A stretch of DNA of 64,000 bases from contig JABDHJ010000001.1 in the NCBI GenBank assembly GCA_013285645.1, positions 6,537-70,536 of the forward strand, given 5' to 3'. The notes beneath the pieces are model-generated. The model had not been told where the DNA came from and made no database searches. It worked only from the letters and a program-made list of their open reading frames with translations. The DNA comes from Verrucomicrobiota bacterium. Lineage in GTDB: Bacteria; Verrucomicrobiota; Verrucomicrobiia; Methylacidiphilales; UBA1321. Position 1 is the stretch's first letter, and each line of letters begins with the position of its first letter. Positions 9,987 to 19,200 of the stretch are shown piece by piece. The position numbers and the translations under genes were made by a program.

Positions 9987-11042
9987 TTAGGGGGCGCTTT
10001 CTTCGAGAGAGTTCAAATAAAAATATCGCTCATAAATACGTACATGAGTTGCCGCCTGAAGAGGAATTTGGGCCGTCCCGGCAAATGTAGGACTGTTCAC
10101 AACCGAATTCCAAGAGGCAGCGACCGCGTTGCCTTCCTGAGCGTCAGGCAGCGAACTGGTCAGAGCTGTATAGTTGGACACGATCTTGCGGCTGACGTTA
10201 TCTAAAACGGCAATGGTGACCACAATCGCCGCTACATCCTGAAACCCGTTAATGGATGTGTGGCCGAGGGTGGTATTCCAAGGTGTAATCGAGAGCTTGG
10301 CTGCGGCTGTTGGGCTCGATTTTATTAAGTAGTTATATTCAAATCGAAATGTTTGGCTGCCGACTGTTTTATAATCGGGATCGCCAGCGAACAAATCAGA
10401 CCATTGGCTGCTCAGTGTAGAGGGCAAATAGGTGACGCTTTGCCACGACGTCCCGGACGGCTCCCAACCCAAGCCCTTTCCCATTCGTCGAAGTACTGGT
10501 GTGCCGGTGATCGGATCGTTGGCAATCATATAGGCAATCAGAGCGACAGGGGCTTTCTCCTGCCCCGTCGGTTGACTGCCACCAGAGAAATAGCCGGTAG
10601 TTTCCGAGTAATAAGCACATTGGTCATTGCCGCCCGTCTGGGGATTAGCTGGAACGGCCACACTTCCATATGGCACCGATAGTGTCCCCGCCGGCTCTTT
10701 AAAAGTAGAATAATCGAGATCGACCCGTTTGAGCATTCTCCCAAAATCGACTGCCATGCGGTTAAAGATCAGGCGTGCCTCAGTATCGGAACTCATCCGC
10801 CTACTGTCCTGCACGATCGTTGCGGTGCTGTTGGTAATCTGGACCATGATGAGAATGATCAGTGACAGTACGACCAGAGAAACCAACATCTCAACAAGCG
10901 TAAAACCATCCGCTCGTCGAGTGAGACGTGGTTTTAATGCGGGAGCGTGTCGAATATCTCGCCGCCAATTCCTTAAAGGTGGAACAATCGAGATCTCCCT
11001 GAAGATCAACAGCCCTGCGGTTAAAGACCATTCGGATGTCAT
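9987..11042 (-). CDS. Verru_Chthon cassette protein C, GspJ/PilW-like minor pseudopilin (cassette 1)
   Basis: A 351-residue protein with a prepilin-type signal DGFTLVEMLVSLVVLSLIIL at about 46-65 (cleavage after Gly, Glu at +5). After it comes the segment TEARLIFNRMAVDFGRMLKR, which resembles the amphipathic helix of GspJ/PilW-type pseudopilins. A conserved block GHTSINGFQDVAAIVVTIAVLD near 265-285 and the terminal YERYFYLNS are shared with the cassette 2 copy at 50087-51052. The ATG at 11042 directly follows the stop of B, with no gap. The roughly 45-residue leader before the pilin signal is far longer than in cassette 2 and overlaps a degraded duplication, so the true start may lie further in. 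Confidence 0.85.
   Translation of the reverse strand: MTSEWSLTAGLLIFREISIVPPLRNWRRDIRHAPALKPRLTRRADGFTLVEMLVSLVVLSLIILIMVQITNSTATIVQDSRRMSSDTEARLIFNRMAVDFGRMLKRVDLDYSTFKEPAGTLSVPYGSVAVPANPQTGGNDQCAYYSETTGYFSGGSQPTGQEKAPVALIAYMIANDPITGTPVLRRMGKGLGWEPSGTSWQSVTYLPSTLSSQWSDLFAGDPDYKTVGSQTFRFEYNYLIKSSPTAAAKLSITPWNTTLGHTSINGFQDVAAIVVTIAVLDNVSRKIVSNYTALTSSLPDAQEGNAVAASWNSVVNSPTFAGTAQIPLQAATHVRIYERYFYLNSLEESAP
10966..11040 (-). repeat. Degraded duplicate of an internal segment of the cassette C gene, at its own 5' end
   Basis: Read in another minus-strand frame, this stretch encodes MVFNRRAVDL followed by DLDCSTFKE. That mirrors LIFNRMAVDF and DLDYSTFKE, encoded at about 10694-10790 in the same gene. 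At the base level both contain a Pu-CAATCGAGATC-like block and GCGGTTAAAGA. The copy is out of frame with C and lies between the B stop and the C pilin signal. Confidence 0.7.
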
Positions 11043-11519
11043 CTAATTTCGGTCCAATGCTACGAAAACGGTGACTAAACCCGTGGTGGGAGCGACCACT
11101 TCCGGTGGCCACGAAATCGTGATTGTTCCATAAGAATCGGTCCGCTCCCCGGTCGCCGGTTTTGTCAGACTAATAGTCGCTTTAAAGGTTGCTTGGGCCG
11201 CCGAAGTTACCAGCGTACCACTTTGGTCAAGGTAAATGGTCGTGATGGGTTGAGTCACATCTACACCGTAACGGGACGACTTAGTGGTGAGTGCCGGCTG
11301 AAGCGCAATCGCAGCAGTGTTTGGGACTTCAATCAAATCGGCCATGATCCCCAAGGCGAGGTTGGTTGCTATCGTTTCACGAGATGAAGTTTGTTGGGCG
11401 CCCATCCCCACTGACAGTAATCCCAGAATAGACATCAAGGTAAAGGAGGCCACGCCAAGTGCGAGGGTAACTTCGACCAATGAGAAGCCTTGCGTTGAAG
11501 AACGGTTTTTCTTTTTCAT
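11043..11519 (-). CDS. Verru_Chthon cassette protein B, GspI/PilV-like minor pseudopilin (cassette 1)
   Basis: A 158-residue protein with a short basic leader (MKKKNRSSTQ) and a prepilin signal GFSLVEVTLALGVASFTLMS at about 11-30. The size, the S-L-V-E-V-T-L-A motif and the small beta-rich remainder fit GspI/PilV-type minor pseudopilins. The C-terminus ends FVALDRN, almost identical to the cassette 2 copy (FVAIDRN). Its start overlaps the D stop by 4 bp (ATGA), and C follows immediately, so D-B-C are probably translated in a coupled way. Confidence 0.87.
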   Translation of the reverse strand: MKKKNRSSTQGFSLVEVTLALGVASFTLMSILGLLSVGMGAQQTSSRETIATNLALGIMADLIEVPNTAAIALQPALTTKSSRYGVDVTQPITTIYLDQSGTLVTSAAQATFKATISLTKPATGERTDSYGTITISWPPEVVAPTTGLVTVFVALDRN

Positions 11520-12448
11520 GGTCGATACACTGAGATTTGACCCGCAAGCCCCTCGATCTGGACGGCAATAGCGGCTTTATTCTGATTGGCTCCCGAATAC
11601 GGGCTATCGATCACACTGCCATGGGTTGGATCGAGCGCGATTTCCATGGCATCTTGAGGTCCTGGGCCGGTGAAGACATTTTCCGCAATCTTGCTGGCCT
11701 CTCCCTGAGCGTTGAATTCAATGATCTTAGTGAAGGTATACTGAGGGGCACCTGACCCTGGAGACGTCAACGGAAAGGTGAAAGTGGTAGGATTCCCCGT
11801 TGAATCACCAACATGAAGGGCGAAGGCGCCGCTCGAATTGTTCGGACTCACGCCCACGGGTTCGCCCATTTGGTAGGTGGACGCTACGGCTGGACGTGCG
11901 GGAATGTTTCCAGTTACAGAATCAGTATTAACCGCGACCAGGCGAACATTATTAATCTTAACTAACTTGGAGAGTTGGATCAGTGTCACTAAGTTGGAGC
12001 TATCGTTGGCACCAAATACGGCGGGCAAGGTATTGTTGATCGCAGCATCGCTATAACGTGTGCCGTCCTGCGACGCCACGATAGAGATAACCAGTCGACC
12101 CCCATTTCCTATGATAGGCGGATTTTGGGATGGCTGAGTGCCATCCTCTTCAAAAAAGCCCACCCACACATAAGTATTGTTAGCGAGCGCATAAGTGCGG
12201 GCTCTTTCTAATAGACCAGAAATTGTGTATCCAGCAGCGGTGGCATCACTAGTGCTCTTAATTTCGATGATATTGGGAAGGGTAACCGCAGATATTATAG
12301 CTATAATGGCAAGCACGCCCAGCAACTCCACGAGAGTGAAACCACGACTGCGGGGAAAAGAACCGGTCGCTTCAACAGAACGTTTTAGACGTAACGTAGT
12401 ATCTTTTTCCACTGCTACGGGTAAATGCATAACAGCGTGCATGATCAT
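11516..12448 (-). CDS. Verru_Chthon cassette protein D, GspH/FimT-like minor pseudopilin (cassette 1)
   Basis: About 310 residues with a prepilin signal RGFTLVELLGVLAIIAIISA. It is followed by a GspH/FimT-like helix (TISGLLERARTYALANN) and the strictly conserved TYVWVGFFEEDG that cassette 2 D also carries. The C-terminal EGLAGQISVYRP parallels ITGVGGDVTVYRR in cassette 2. The frame extends to TTG 12460; ATGs at 12448, 12442 and 12430 are all possible starts and none has a clear ribosome site. I chose the first ATG. The protein is a predicted inner-membrane-anchored pseudopilin awaiting prepilin peptidase cleavage. Confidence 0.85.
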   Translation of the reverse strand: MIMHAVMHLPVAVEKDTTLRLKRSVEATGSFPRSRGFTLVELLGVLAIIAIISAVTLPNIIEIKSTSDATAAGYTISGLLERARTYALANNTYVWVGFFEEDGTQPSQNPPIIGNGGRLVISIVASQDGTRYSDAAINNTLPAVFGANDSSNLVTLIQLSKLVKINNVRLVAVNTDSVTGNIPARPAVASTYQMGEPVGVSPNNSSGAFALHVGDSTGNPTTFTFPLTSPGSGAPQYTFTKIIEFNAQGEASKIAENVFTGPGPQDAMEIALDPTHGSVIDSPYSGANQNKAAIAVQIEGLAGQISVYRP

Positions 12449-12535
12449 ATCGCGGCACAACCAATCAGGCTCGAATAGTTAAGGCTCAAATTCATGATAA
12501 ATAATTCCTTATTTGCTAAGAGAGAGATTGCTCGT

Positions 12536-15500
12536 TTACTGCTCGTTTACTTGTTCCAGTTGTTGATCAATAACCTGTCCTGTATAGCGATCTATAGCAA
12601 CATGGAGCCAATACCGTGCCTCACCTTGAACCGTAAACTGACTCAATTGCGTGGCATTGGGAGCGTACCGTCCCGACTGGGCAATGACGTCAATCAGCAA
12701 ATTCCATGTGCGTGTCGTGCCCACGTCAACGAGAGCACGGATGACAGCCTCGCGTCGGGTTTTGATCATGCCAAGAGTGCTGTTACTTCCCGCAGTCCCT
12801 TGAATATTATTGATGGCCGTCGTAATTAAAGGATCCGACAGCAAGCCTCTTACGAGGTCGGCACGCGAATAGAGAGGCCCCACGGTCTCGGTATGTGTGA
12901 TGATCGCATTCGCGAGCGCGCTGGCATCACTCGAGCTGAGATAATCGCCCGATGTCTCATCGCGGTAGGCACCGCTTAGCGCCGCCGCCAGCGTGATCGG
13001 CTGCTGAGTATTGAGATTGATCTTTCCGGCAACGAGAGGAGCGTCTTCCAGGGAAAAATAATCCAACAGCCCGGCATCGGCGCTTTCAGGGCTGAAAAAA
13101 TTGACCGACTTCCAAGCTCCAATGCCTCGAAAGGCATAGCCCATTTCCGCAACGCTGCGAAAAGGGCGATGCAAAATGATCGGGCGCGCACTTGCATTGC
13201 CCTTAACATACGGGGAAGCAACACCTCCTTCGGATGATGGAGCACCCAAGACACCGTCTCCTGGCCGCAAGACCCCATCGGCATCATATAGGTACGTATT
13301 ACTAGTCTGACCGTTATACGGCGTAGTGGCCGAATTCTCATTATACATTGCGGGACAGACGGGCCGATTGGGTGAATGGCTGGCCCAAGTAGTACCACCG
13401 ACCGCACTGGATGGAGTGGAATAATAAGTGGAGGAGCTTGAGCCAAAAATGCAGGGGCCTGTTACCCAGTATCTGGAGGCCTGAAATCCGGCCGTGGTAT
13501 CTGGGCGCGCACTCTGATTCGGCGTGGCGTTACCCGAGATCACGTTCGGATTCCAAAGGCACCGTGGATCAACCAATTGTTCGGATTGAGCCGCAATAAA
13601 ATTGAAGGCTGTATAGAAGCTGGAGTTTGTTAGGGTGTCCCAAGGGGAAGTGCCCGCCGATAAATCCGTTATTTGGCCTTCGGACACATCATAATGCGCG
13701 GATGTGAGGCTGCTCACGGGCGGAGGCAGGCTGCCACCGGGTGTTCCCTCTCCCTGATAGGGATACCAATTTTGATCAGTCCCTTGAAATTCAAGCCTGA
13801 CATAATCTTCATTCGTGCCTCCCATGAAAGTTGCATCCTTATAGCGGCCTTTTATGGTTGCCGCGTTTGCCAGGCCCTGGCTGGTGGCCCACGCCCCATC
13901 CGGAATACCTGGAATTTCCCCAAGCCAAAGCCCTAAACGTGTTCCTCCCGTATCGGTAACAGTCTGAAATTGCGGTGAGTCGGAAGCATGAAGGGTCGGA
14001 TCGAGATATTGTGGGGCGAGGATTGTCGGTTCCCGAAAATCGGCGGAGTTGTCGAAGGTGACAAAAAGAGGACTGTTCGAAGGATTGCTCGAACTGTTGT
14101 TCGGCGATGGAGAATTAGGAACTACCTTCGCGGGGACCTCCGAATCGGTAGCAGTCAGATACTCCGTAGTAGATGAAGGCGAATCTCCCGCAATTATCTC
14201 CAAGCGGAATTTAGTGGGTCCTGGAATAGTCGCGGCATTAGTACTTAGCTGATGAGGGTTCCATATTTCGTACAAGGCATAGCCATCCAGGTTCTCCCGG
14301 TAGGCTGTCCCCGGAGTTGGCCCGGGCGATCCTGGTATGGCTACGGACGGCGAAAATCTCGCCGCGCTTGAGGGACGATAGGGCCAAAGCATTACTTCGC
14401 TGAAGTAAGGAAGATCATCTATACCCGCTACGGAGGTAGTTCCATAATTAATAATAATCGGATAATTATTGGTTTGATATTGATTAATCAAATTTGCGCC
14501 TAATTTAATAATAAATAGCGATGTGACGCCCGTGAGGGTAGAGAAGGCTCCGTCGTGAGTCGGCAGCAGACTGCCATTAAGCACTGCGGCCTGGAGCATT
14601 TCAAAAAAATCGGGGGCCCTGGCGGTGGCGGCTGGCAGGGCAGCCACCTGAGCGAGAGTCATAATTGTCCCCGCAGTTCCCCCATGGGAATAGGTCCACG
14701 TATATGGATTTACCTGAGTGAGTCCGAAATAGGTCTGAATAGCGGCTGCATTTGTCGTAGGATTCGCGAACAAGGCCAAATGATTCAACGCGAAACGCTG
14801 TTGGACCAGAGGTTGATTAATCAGCGGGCCCGCCGTCGCCGCCACTGTCTCGACCACGGGATTGAATGCCTTAGCTACCGGAGCAGCCGGACTGGGATAG
14901 GTTACAGTCGGTGCCGGCGCGAGGGAAGCATTCGGAGTGACGGTGGGGCGGAAACAGGGCTGGTTCAAAGCGCGGGTGAAAGTACCGAGATATTGCAGGG
15001 CGTCCTGACTAAATCCCAACTGCTCCGATGGCTGGTACGTTGCCCGCTGATACCTGATAAGAGCCTGTCGACTAGTAAAGACTTGATCGGTCTGAGACGC
15101 AGGTGCCGGCGCAGGATTGGTCGACAAGAAGGTAGGGAAGGCTGCGCTTGGGGGTGCTACATAGTAATAATAGTTACTGGCCGCTGTTAACGAAAAAACA
15201 TAACCGCTGGCAAGACTTCCCGACGGTTGTGCAGTCGCATTGTTGCGCCATCCCAGCAGTTGATCCACATCTTGTTGGACCATTGCTTTTGAGGGAGTGG
15301 ATACATCGGGTACTTGAGTCAAATCGGCCAATGCGAGAGACCCCTTCTCTCCAATCTGGGCTTTCGTGATGTTTGTGGGGTAACCGGCGACATTCGCATC
15401 AATCAATCCGCCTTCGTCATATATGGCGAAAGCATAACGGCCCATGACAAAGCTTGGAGAACTTGGAGTCGAAAGCGCATTGCTCCAAGTAAGCGTTTGA

Positions 15501-16171
15501 GGTCCATTTTTGGTAATTAAAACCCAATCTGGCGGAGTGAAATACTTTGGGTCTGGAGTGCTATCGATTTGTGAAGTACCAACTACTGCCGGACTCCGAG
15601 GATTTAAATAATGGGAATTCCAGCTTGCCAAGCTGATGTTACGCCCGTTAGCCGACTTATCATTAGTCGAGTTTACAGCGGATGCTCGAGTGCTAAGACC
15701 CAGACTTACAAGCGCTGCCGGATCAGTCGATGCGCTAACGCGAATAAGATTTGGGTTTGGGGCGCTCGTCGTACTCCGAATCGGAGTCATAATCGGATTG
15801 GACGGATTGGAAGGATCGAACGCTTTAGGCTCATAGATCGTGACCTTGCCCACAGTGGCGGGAGTTGAGTTTAGCGCCACCTCCTGCTTCAAATCCCCCA
15901 CGATGATGCCAAGCGCGCTTTGGGCCAATATCGAAGATTCGCTTTGGTTCAGACTACTGCTTGAGACCTGACGCTCGACCAGCGCCCGGCTTAGAAAAAG
16001 AACAACAACACCAACGAGGAGCACAAGAAAGGCAAGTACGATGAGAAGAGCTGAGCCTCTTTGCCTTCTGAAGAAGGAGGCACGATCCGTCGGACGATGA
16101 GTAATGGACCGCCTTTCAAAGCAAGTCCTTTCGATACCACCCAAGACACTAATCTTATAGAGAAATTTCAC
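12536..16171 (-). CDS. Verru_Chthon cassette protein A, giant GspK/PilX-like pseudopilin (cassette 1)
   Basis: 1,211 residues from a GTG start at 16171. The membrane segment RGSALLIVLAFLVLLVGVVV (about 38-57) resembles GspK, which also has small residues in place of LVE and lacks Glu at +5. It is followed by an amphipathic helix with ERQ...ILAQSALGIIVGDLKQE. Near 1050 the sequence KINLNTQQP, an A-L-S-G stretch, then DASALANAI and YSRADLV, resembles the helix-hairpin (SAM-like) module of GspK (P-x-x-INxNTA...). The last 70 residues (RTWNLLIDVIAQSGRY, ARYWLHVAIDRYTG) are nearly identical to cassette 2 A. The large middle part is Ser/Thr/Pro-rich and unassigned. The 75-bp gap before D suggests one operon, A-D-B-C. 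Confidence 0.85.
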   Translation of the reverse strand: MKFLYKISVLGGIERTCFERRSITHRPTDRASFFRRQRGSALLIVLAFLVLLVGVVVLFLSRALVERQVSSSSLNQSESSILAQSALGIIVGDLKQEVALNSTPATVGKVTIYEPKAFDPSNPSNPIMTPIRSTTSAPNPNLIRVSASTDPAALVSLGLSTRASAVNSTNDKSANGRNISLASWNSHYLNPRSPAVVGTSQIDSTPDPKYFTPPDWVLITKNGPQTLTWSNALSTPSSPSFVMGRYAFAIYDEGGLIDANVAGYPTNITKAQIGEKGSLALADLTQVPDVSTPSKAMVQQDVDQLLGWRNNATAQPSGSLASGYVFSLTAASNYYYYVAPPSAAFPTFLSTNPAPAPASQTDQVFTSRQALIRYQRATYQPSEQLGFSQDALQYLGTFTRALNQPCFRPTVTPNASLAPAPTVTYPSPAAPVAKAFNPVVETVAATAGPLINQPLVQQRFALNHLALFANPTTNAAAIQTYFGLTQVNPYTWTYSHGGTAGTIMTLAQVAALPAATARAPDFFEMLQAAVLNGSLLPTHDGAFSTLTGVTSLFIIKLGANLINQYQTNNYPIIINYGTTSVAGIDDLPYFSEVMLWPYRPSSAARFSPSVAIPGSPGPTPGTAYRENLDGYALYEIWNPHQLSTNAATIPGPTKFRLEIIAGDSPSSTTEYLTATDSEVPAKVVPNSPSPNNSSSNPSNSPLFVTFDNSADFREPTILAPQYLDPTLHASDSPQFQTVTDTGGTRLGLWLGEIPGIPDGAWATSQGLANAATIKGRYKDATFMGGTNEDYVRLEFQGTDQNWYPYQGEGTPGGSLPPPVSSLTSAHYDVSEGQITDLSAGTSPWDTLTNSSFYTAFNFIAAQSEQLVDPRCLWNPNVISGNATPNQSARPDTTAGFQASRYWVTGPCIFGSSSSTYYSTPSSAVGGTTWASHSPNRPVCPAMYNENSATTPYNGQTSNTYLYDADGVLRPGDGVLGAPSSEGGVASPYVKGNASARPIILHRPFRSVAEMGYAFRGIGAWKSVNFFSPESADAGLLDYFSLEDAPLVAGKINLNTQQPITLAAALSGAYRDETSGDYLSSSDASALANAIITHTETVGPLYSRADLVRGLLSDPLITTAINNIQGTAGSNSTLGMIKTRREAVIRALVDVGTTRTWNLLIDVIAQSGRYAPNATQLSQFTVQGEARYWLHVAIDRYTGQVIDQQLEQVNEQ

Positions 16172-16256
16172 GTTGTTTCTTAAGTTGCCGCAAACAAGAT
16201 ATTATAATTCCATTAACAGCAGATGAGCTCCCTTCCATAAATTCTGCAGAAGCCAT

Positions 16257-19200
16257 CTATGGCGTAATTAAAATCTTCATAGTACCTTGGCTCTCCGTCA
16301 CGAGCACATCGTGAGGCTTCTCGTTGCGCACCCAGTGCAAACGAGAGGTCCCAGATTGAGCCTCCATTTTATTTTCCACCGGATTGCCCAATAGCTTGCT
16401 GAAATTCTCCAAGATCAAGGGCATGGTGGGCGCCTGGGTGAAAGTGATCTCCACAATAGCTACTTTATCGTCACTGAAACTCAGGTTGATATCGGCTTGA
16501 TCGCTCCAAAGAGACGGAAGCTGAGCGCCGCTTAGTTCAATCTGCTTGCTTTTGCTGGAGCTATCTTCAGGAGAAATACTGGTAAAGGAGTAGGTCGAAT
16601 TTCGTAATGTGCGGTACGCATTGGTATAATTGAGGTCCCAAGGTAATTCCGGCACAAGCGAAGACGACGAAAGACGAGGTGGTTCCGGTGCGGCACTCTG
16701 CGCTTTCTTCATATCGGTTTGGTCCTGAAAAGATATTACTGTTGCTTTATCCAAGGGAAGAGATGCCATGCTGCCGCGACTCGAGATGGACAGCGTGTCC
16801 ATGTAGGGCGTTGGCCCTCGTTGCGACACCTTATTTGTATCGTTAATCGATACGTTTTGGATTTCACGCAAAGCGAAATCGTAGCTCTTGAATGTCCCGG
16901 AGATATTATTTGGAAACCAAATGCTATATTCTACAGGAGTTACCATGACGGGCTCCCGACCTGCGTTCTCAACGGCATGAGCTTGATCGATCGGGCCTCC
17001 CTTCACATCATAGTTAAACTTAAAATTCGTGTTCTTGGCCTCATAGACGCCACTCATCAGAATCTGCTTAACGGGATTCGGACCAACCAAGGGTGAACCA
17101 TCGGAACTTGCCATGCTAAAGCAAATCCAGTCCGTGGAGATATCACCAATGGTAATGCCATCCGAAAAGCGGAAAGCCCCATTTACCTTGCCCACATAGG
17201 CTTTGACCGAAGGAGCGTCGATGATTAACCGCCCATTCGGCCAATCCCATTTGATATACTCACCCGATTCAATTGCCTTTTCTATTCGGACGGAAGCAGG
17301 CATAGAACCCTCGCTAAGCGTTAAAGACGAGCCTTTTTCAGGTAAAAACCGCAACCTACTTCCATTCGTAAAGGTCGATGGAGAAAGATCAACCCCACTA
17401 AAGTCAGCATACGAAAAAAGCGCAGCTTTCCCCACTTCAACAATGTCGGGCTTGGGCGCCGGCGGAAGCAAATTATGCAGAAATATCTGCCCACCCATTG
17501 CCATCGATGAACACATCACCGGATCAAGTTGGTGTTCCACGGCTGTCCAATAATCAGCAATAGACGCCGGCGACATGATGCCCGTTAAATACCCCAGATC
17601 AGCCGCCTCACTTTGCCCACCCGGTCCCCATTGGTGCCAGTTGACGACATCCCAGTCTTGATAACTAGCCAGAGCCGCAAGTTTTAGAGGGTACTCGGCC
17701 CGGAAGGGATTCGGGCGCCCGACATTTGTTTCGTAAATAATCGTGGGCTTATTGTCGACCACATACGAATCGAGGACGTAGGCAGATGGCGGTTGGGTGA
17801 GCGAACTCTGTAACTTCCAATAATACATCCCAATGGTGTTCGTATCTCCCAAGCTGTTAATATAGGACCACGTCATGTTGGGACGATAAAAAGTGTCGAA
17901 TGAAAAGGGTGCGACGTTTACCCCAACGCCCTTGGGAAATAGAGACTGACAATATGATCGAAAATCCTGATGAAAAGCATCCGCCAGCTCCGTCAGGAAC
18001 TGAATAAAGTCGCTAGCCCGTTGTTCCGGATAATCACTCCGCTGTTGCATGTCCGGAGCGGGCAGCACGCTCGACGCAGTGAGCGACTCACCAGGCTTGA
18101 CTGAATTCCATCCCTTCAGCAGCCCCGCATCATCAGTATACTTTTTTCGAAGCCAATCATTCCATTTAACCTGAAGTTCCTTCGCAAAAAATGGATCCCA
18201 GTTGGGCAGCTCTCCGGAAAGGGTCTTATAAACAAAGCCATTTTCATTAAAGATTTCATAGATGGCGATTGCCTCTTCTTCTCCATAGGCCTTATTCGTA
18301 TATGGATTGACGTGCGTTAGCAGGGCCTTAGCGTGTCGTTTTTTGATCTCCTGCAAACGGCTATCGACGTAAAGATACCTGTTGGTATCCACTCCCTTGT
18401 TGGGCCCTGCCGCTTTGGAATTCCTGATGGCAGTTTTCCAGTCATCCCAGCCATCCCCTTTAGTGACAAAGGAATCGTCGTCTAGTAGCATGTCCGCCGG
18501 GATGGTGCGAGTTAACGCCGCAAATATGATGAACATTCCGTGATCCCTGACATCCGCGAAGTTTTTTTCTGCCTTATCCATCTCGGTGCCGCTGCCTTTG
18601 ATGTAAGAAGGAAACTCCCCCTTCTTTGCGCTTTCAGCGGTGTAAAAACTGTGTGGAAACCAACTCCGTTCTTCGTTAAAGCCCATATCGATGAGACGTT
18701 TGATGTCCGGCGGAGGGGGGCTGCCTTGTACTCCCCACAACCGGAGCCGCTTTCCATCGTAAAACAGGTGTCCGTCCTTTACCTGTGTATAGACGCCAGG
18801 CTTCGGTGAGATAGGAGACTGAAATAATTGAGCCGGCTGGTAGGGCTGCATGCTCAATTGAAGAACGGGCATTTGTTTGGCCTGATTTGAAATGGTAATT
18901 TGAGAACCTCCTGAACTGCCCTCGTCGATCGCGAGGAGGATACCGTACGGCTTACTGGAATCCGTCAGCCAGCCCTGGACCTCTTTTGCTATATCCGGTA
19001 AAACCAGAGGTCCACCAGCCAACGAGGCGCCCAGAGGAACCGACGCGAGCAGTTTGCGTTCACCCTGCGGATCGATGCTTTCATTATCCTTGGTCAGGGC
19101 CACTTCATACATGCTCAAGTGAGAGGCGATCGTTCCATCACTGGTGGTTTTTGGATTCTTTTGAATCGAAATAATCGGGCGCGCCTCCAGAATATCCTGT

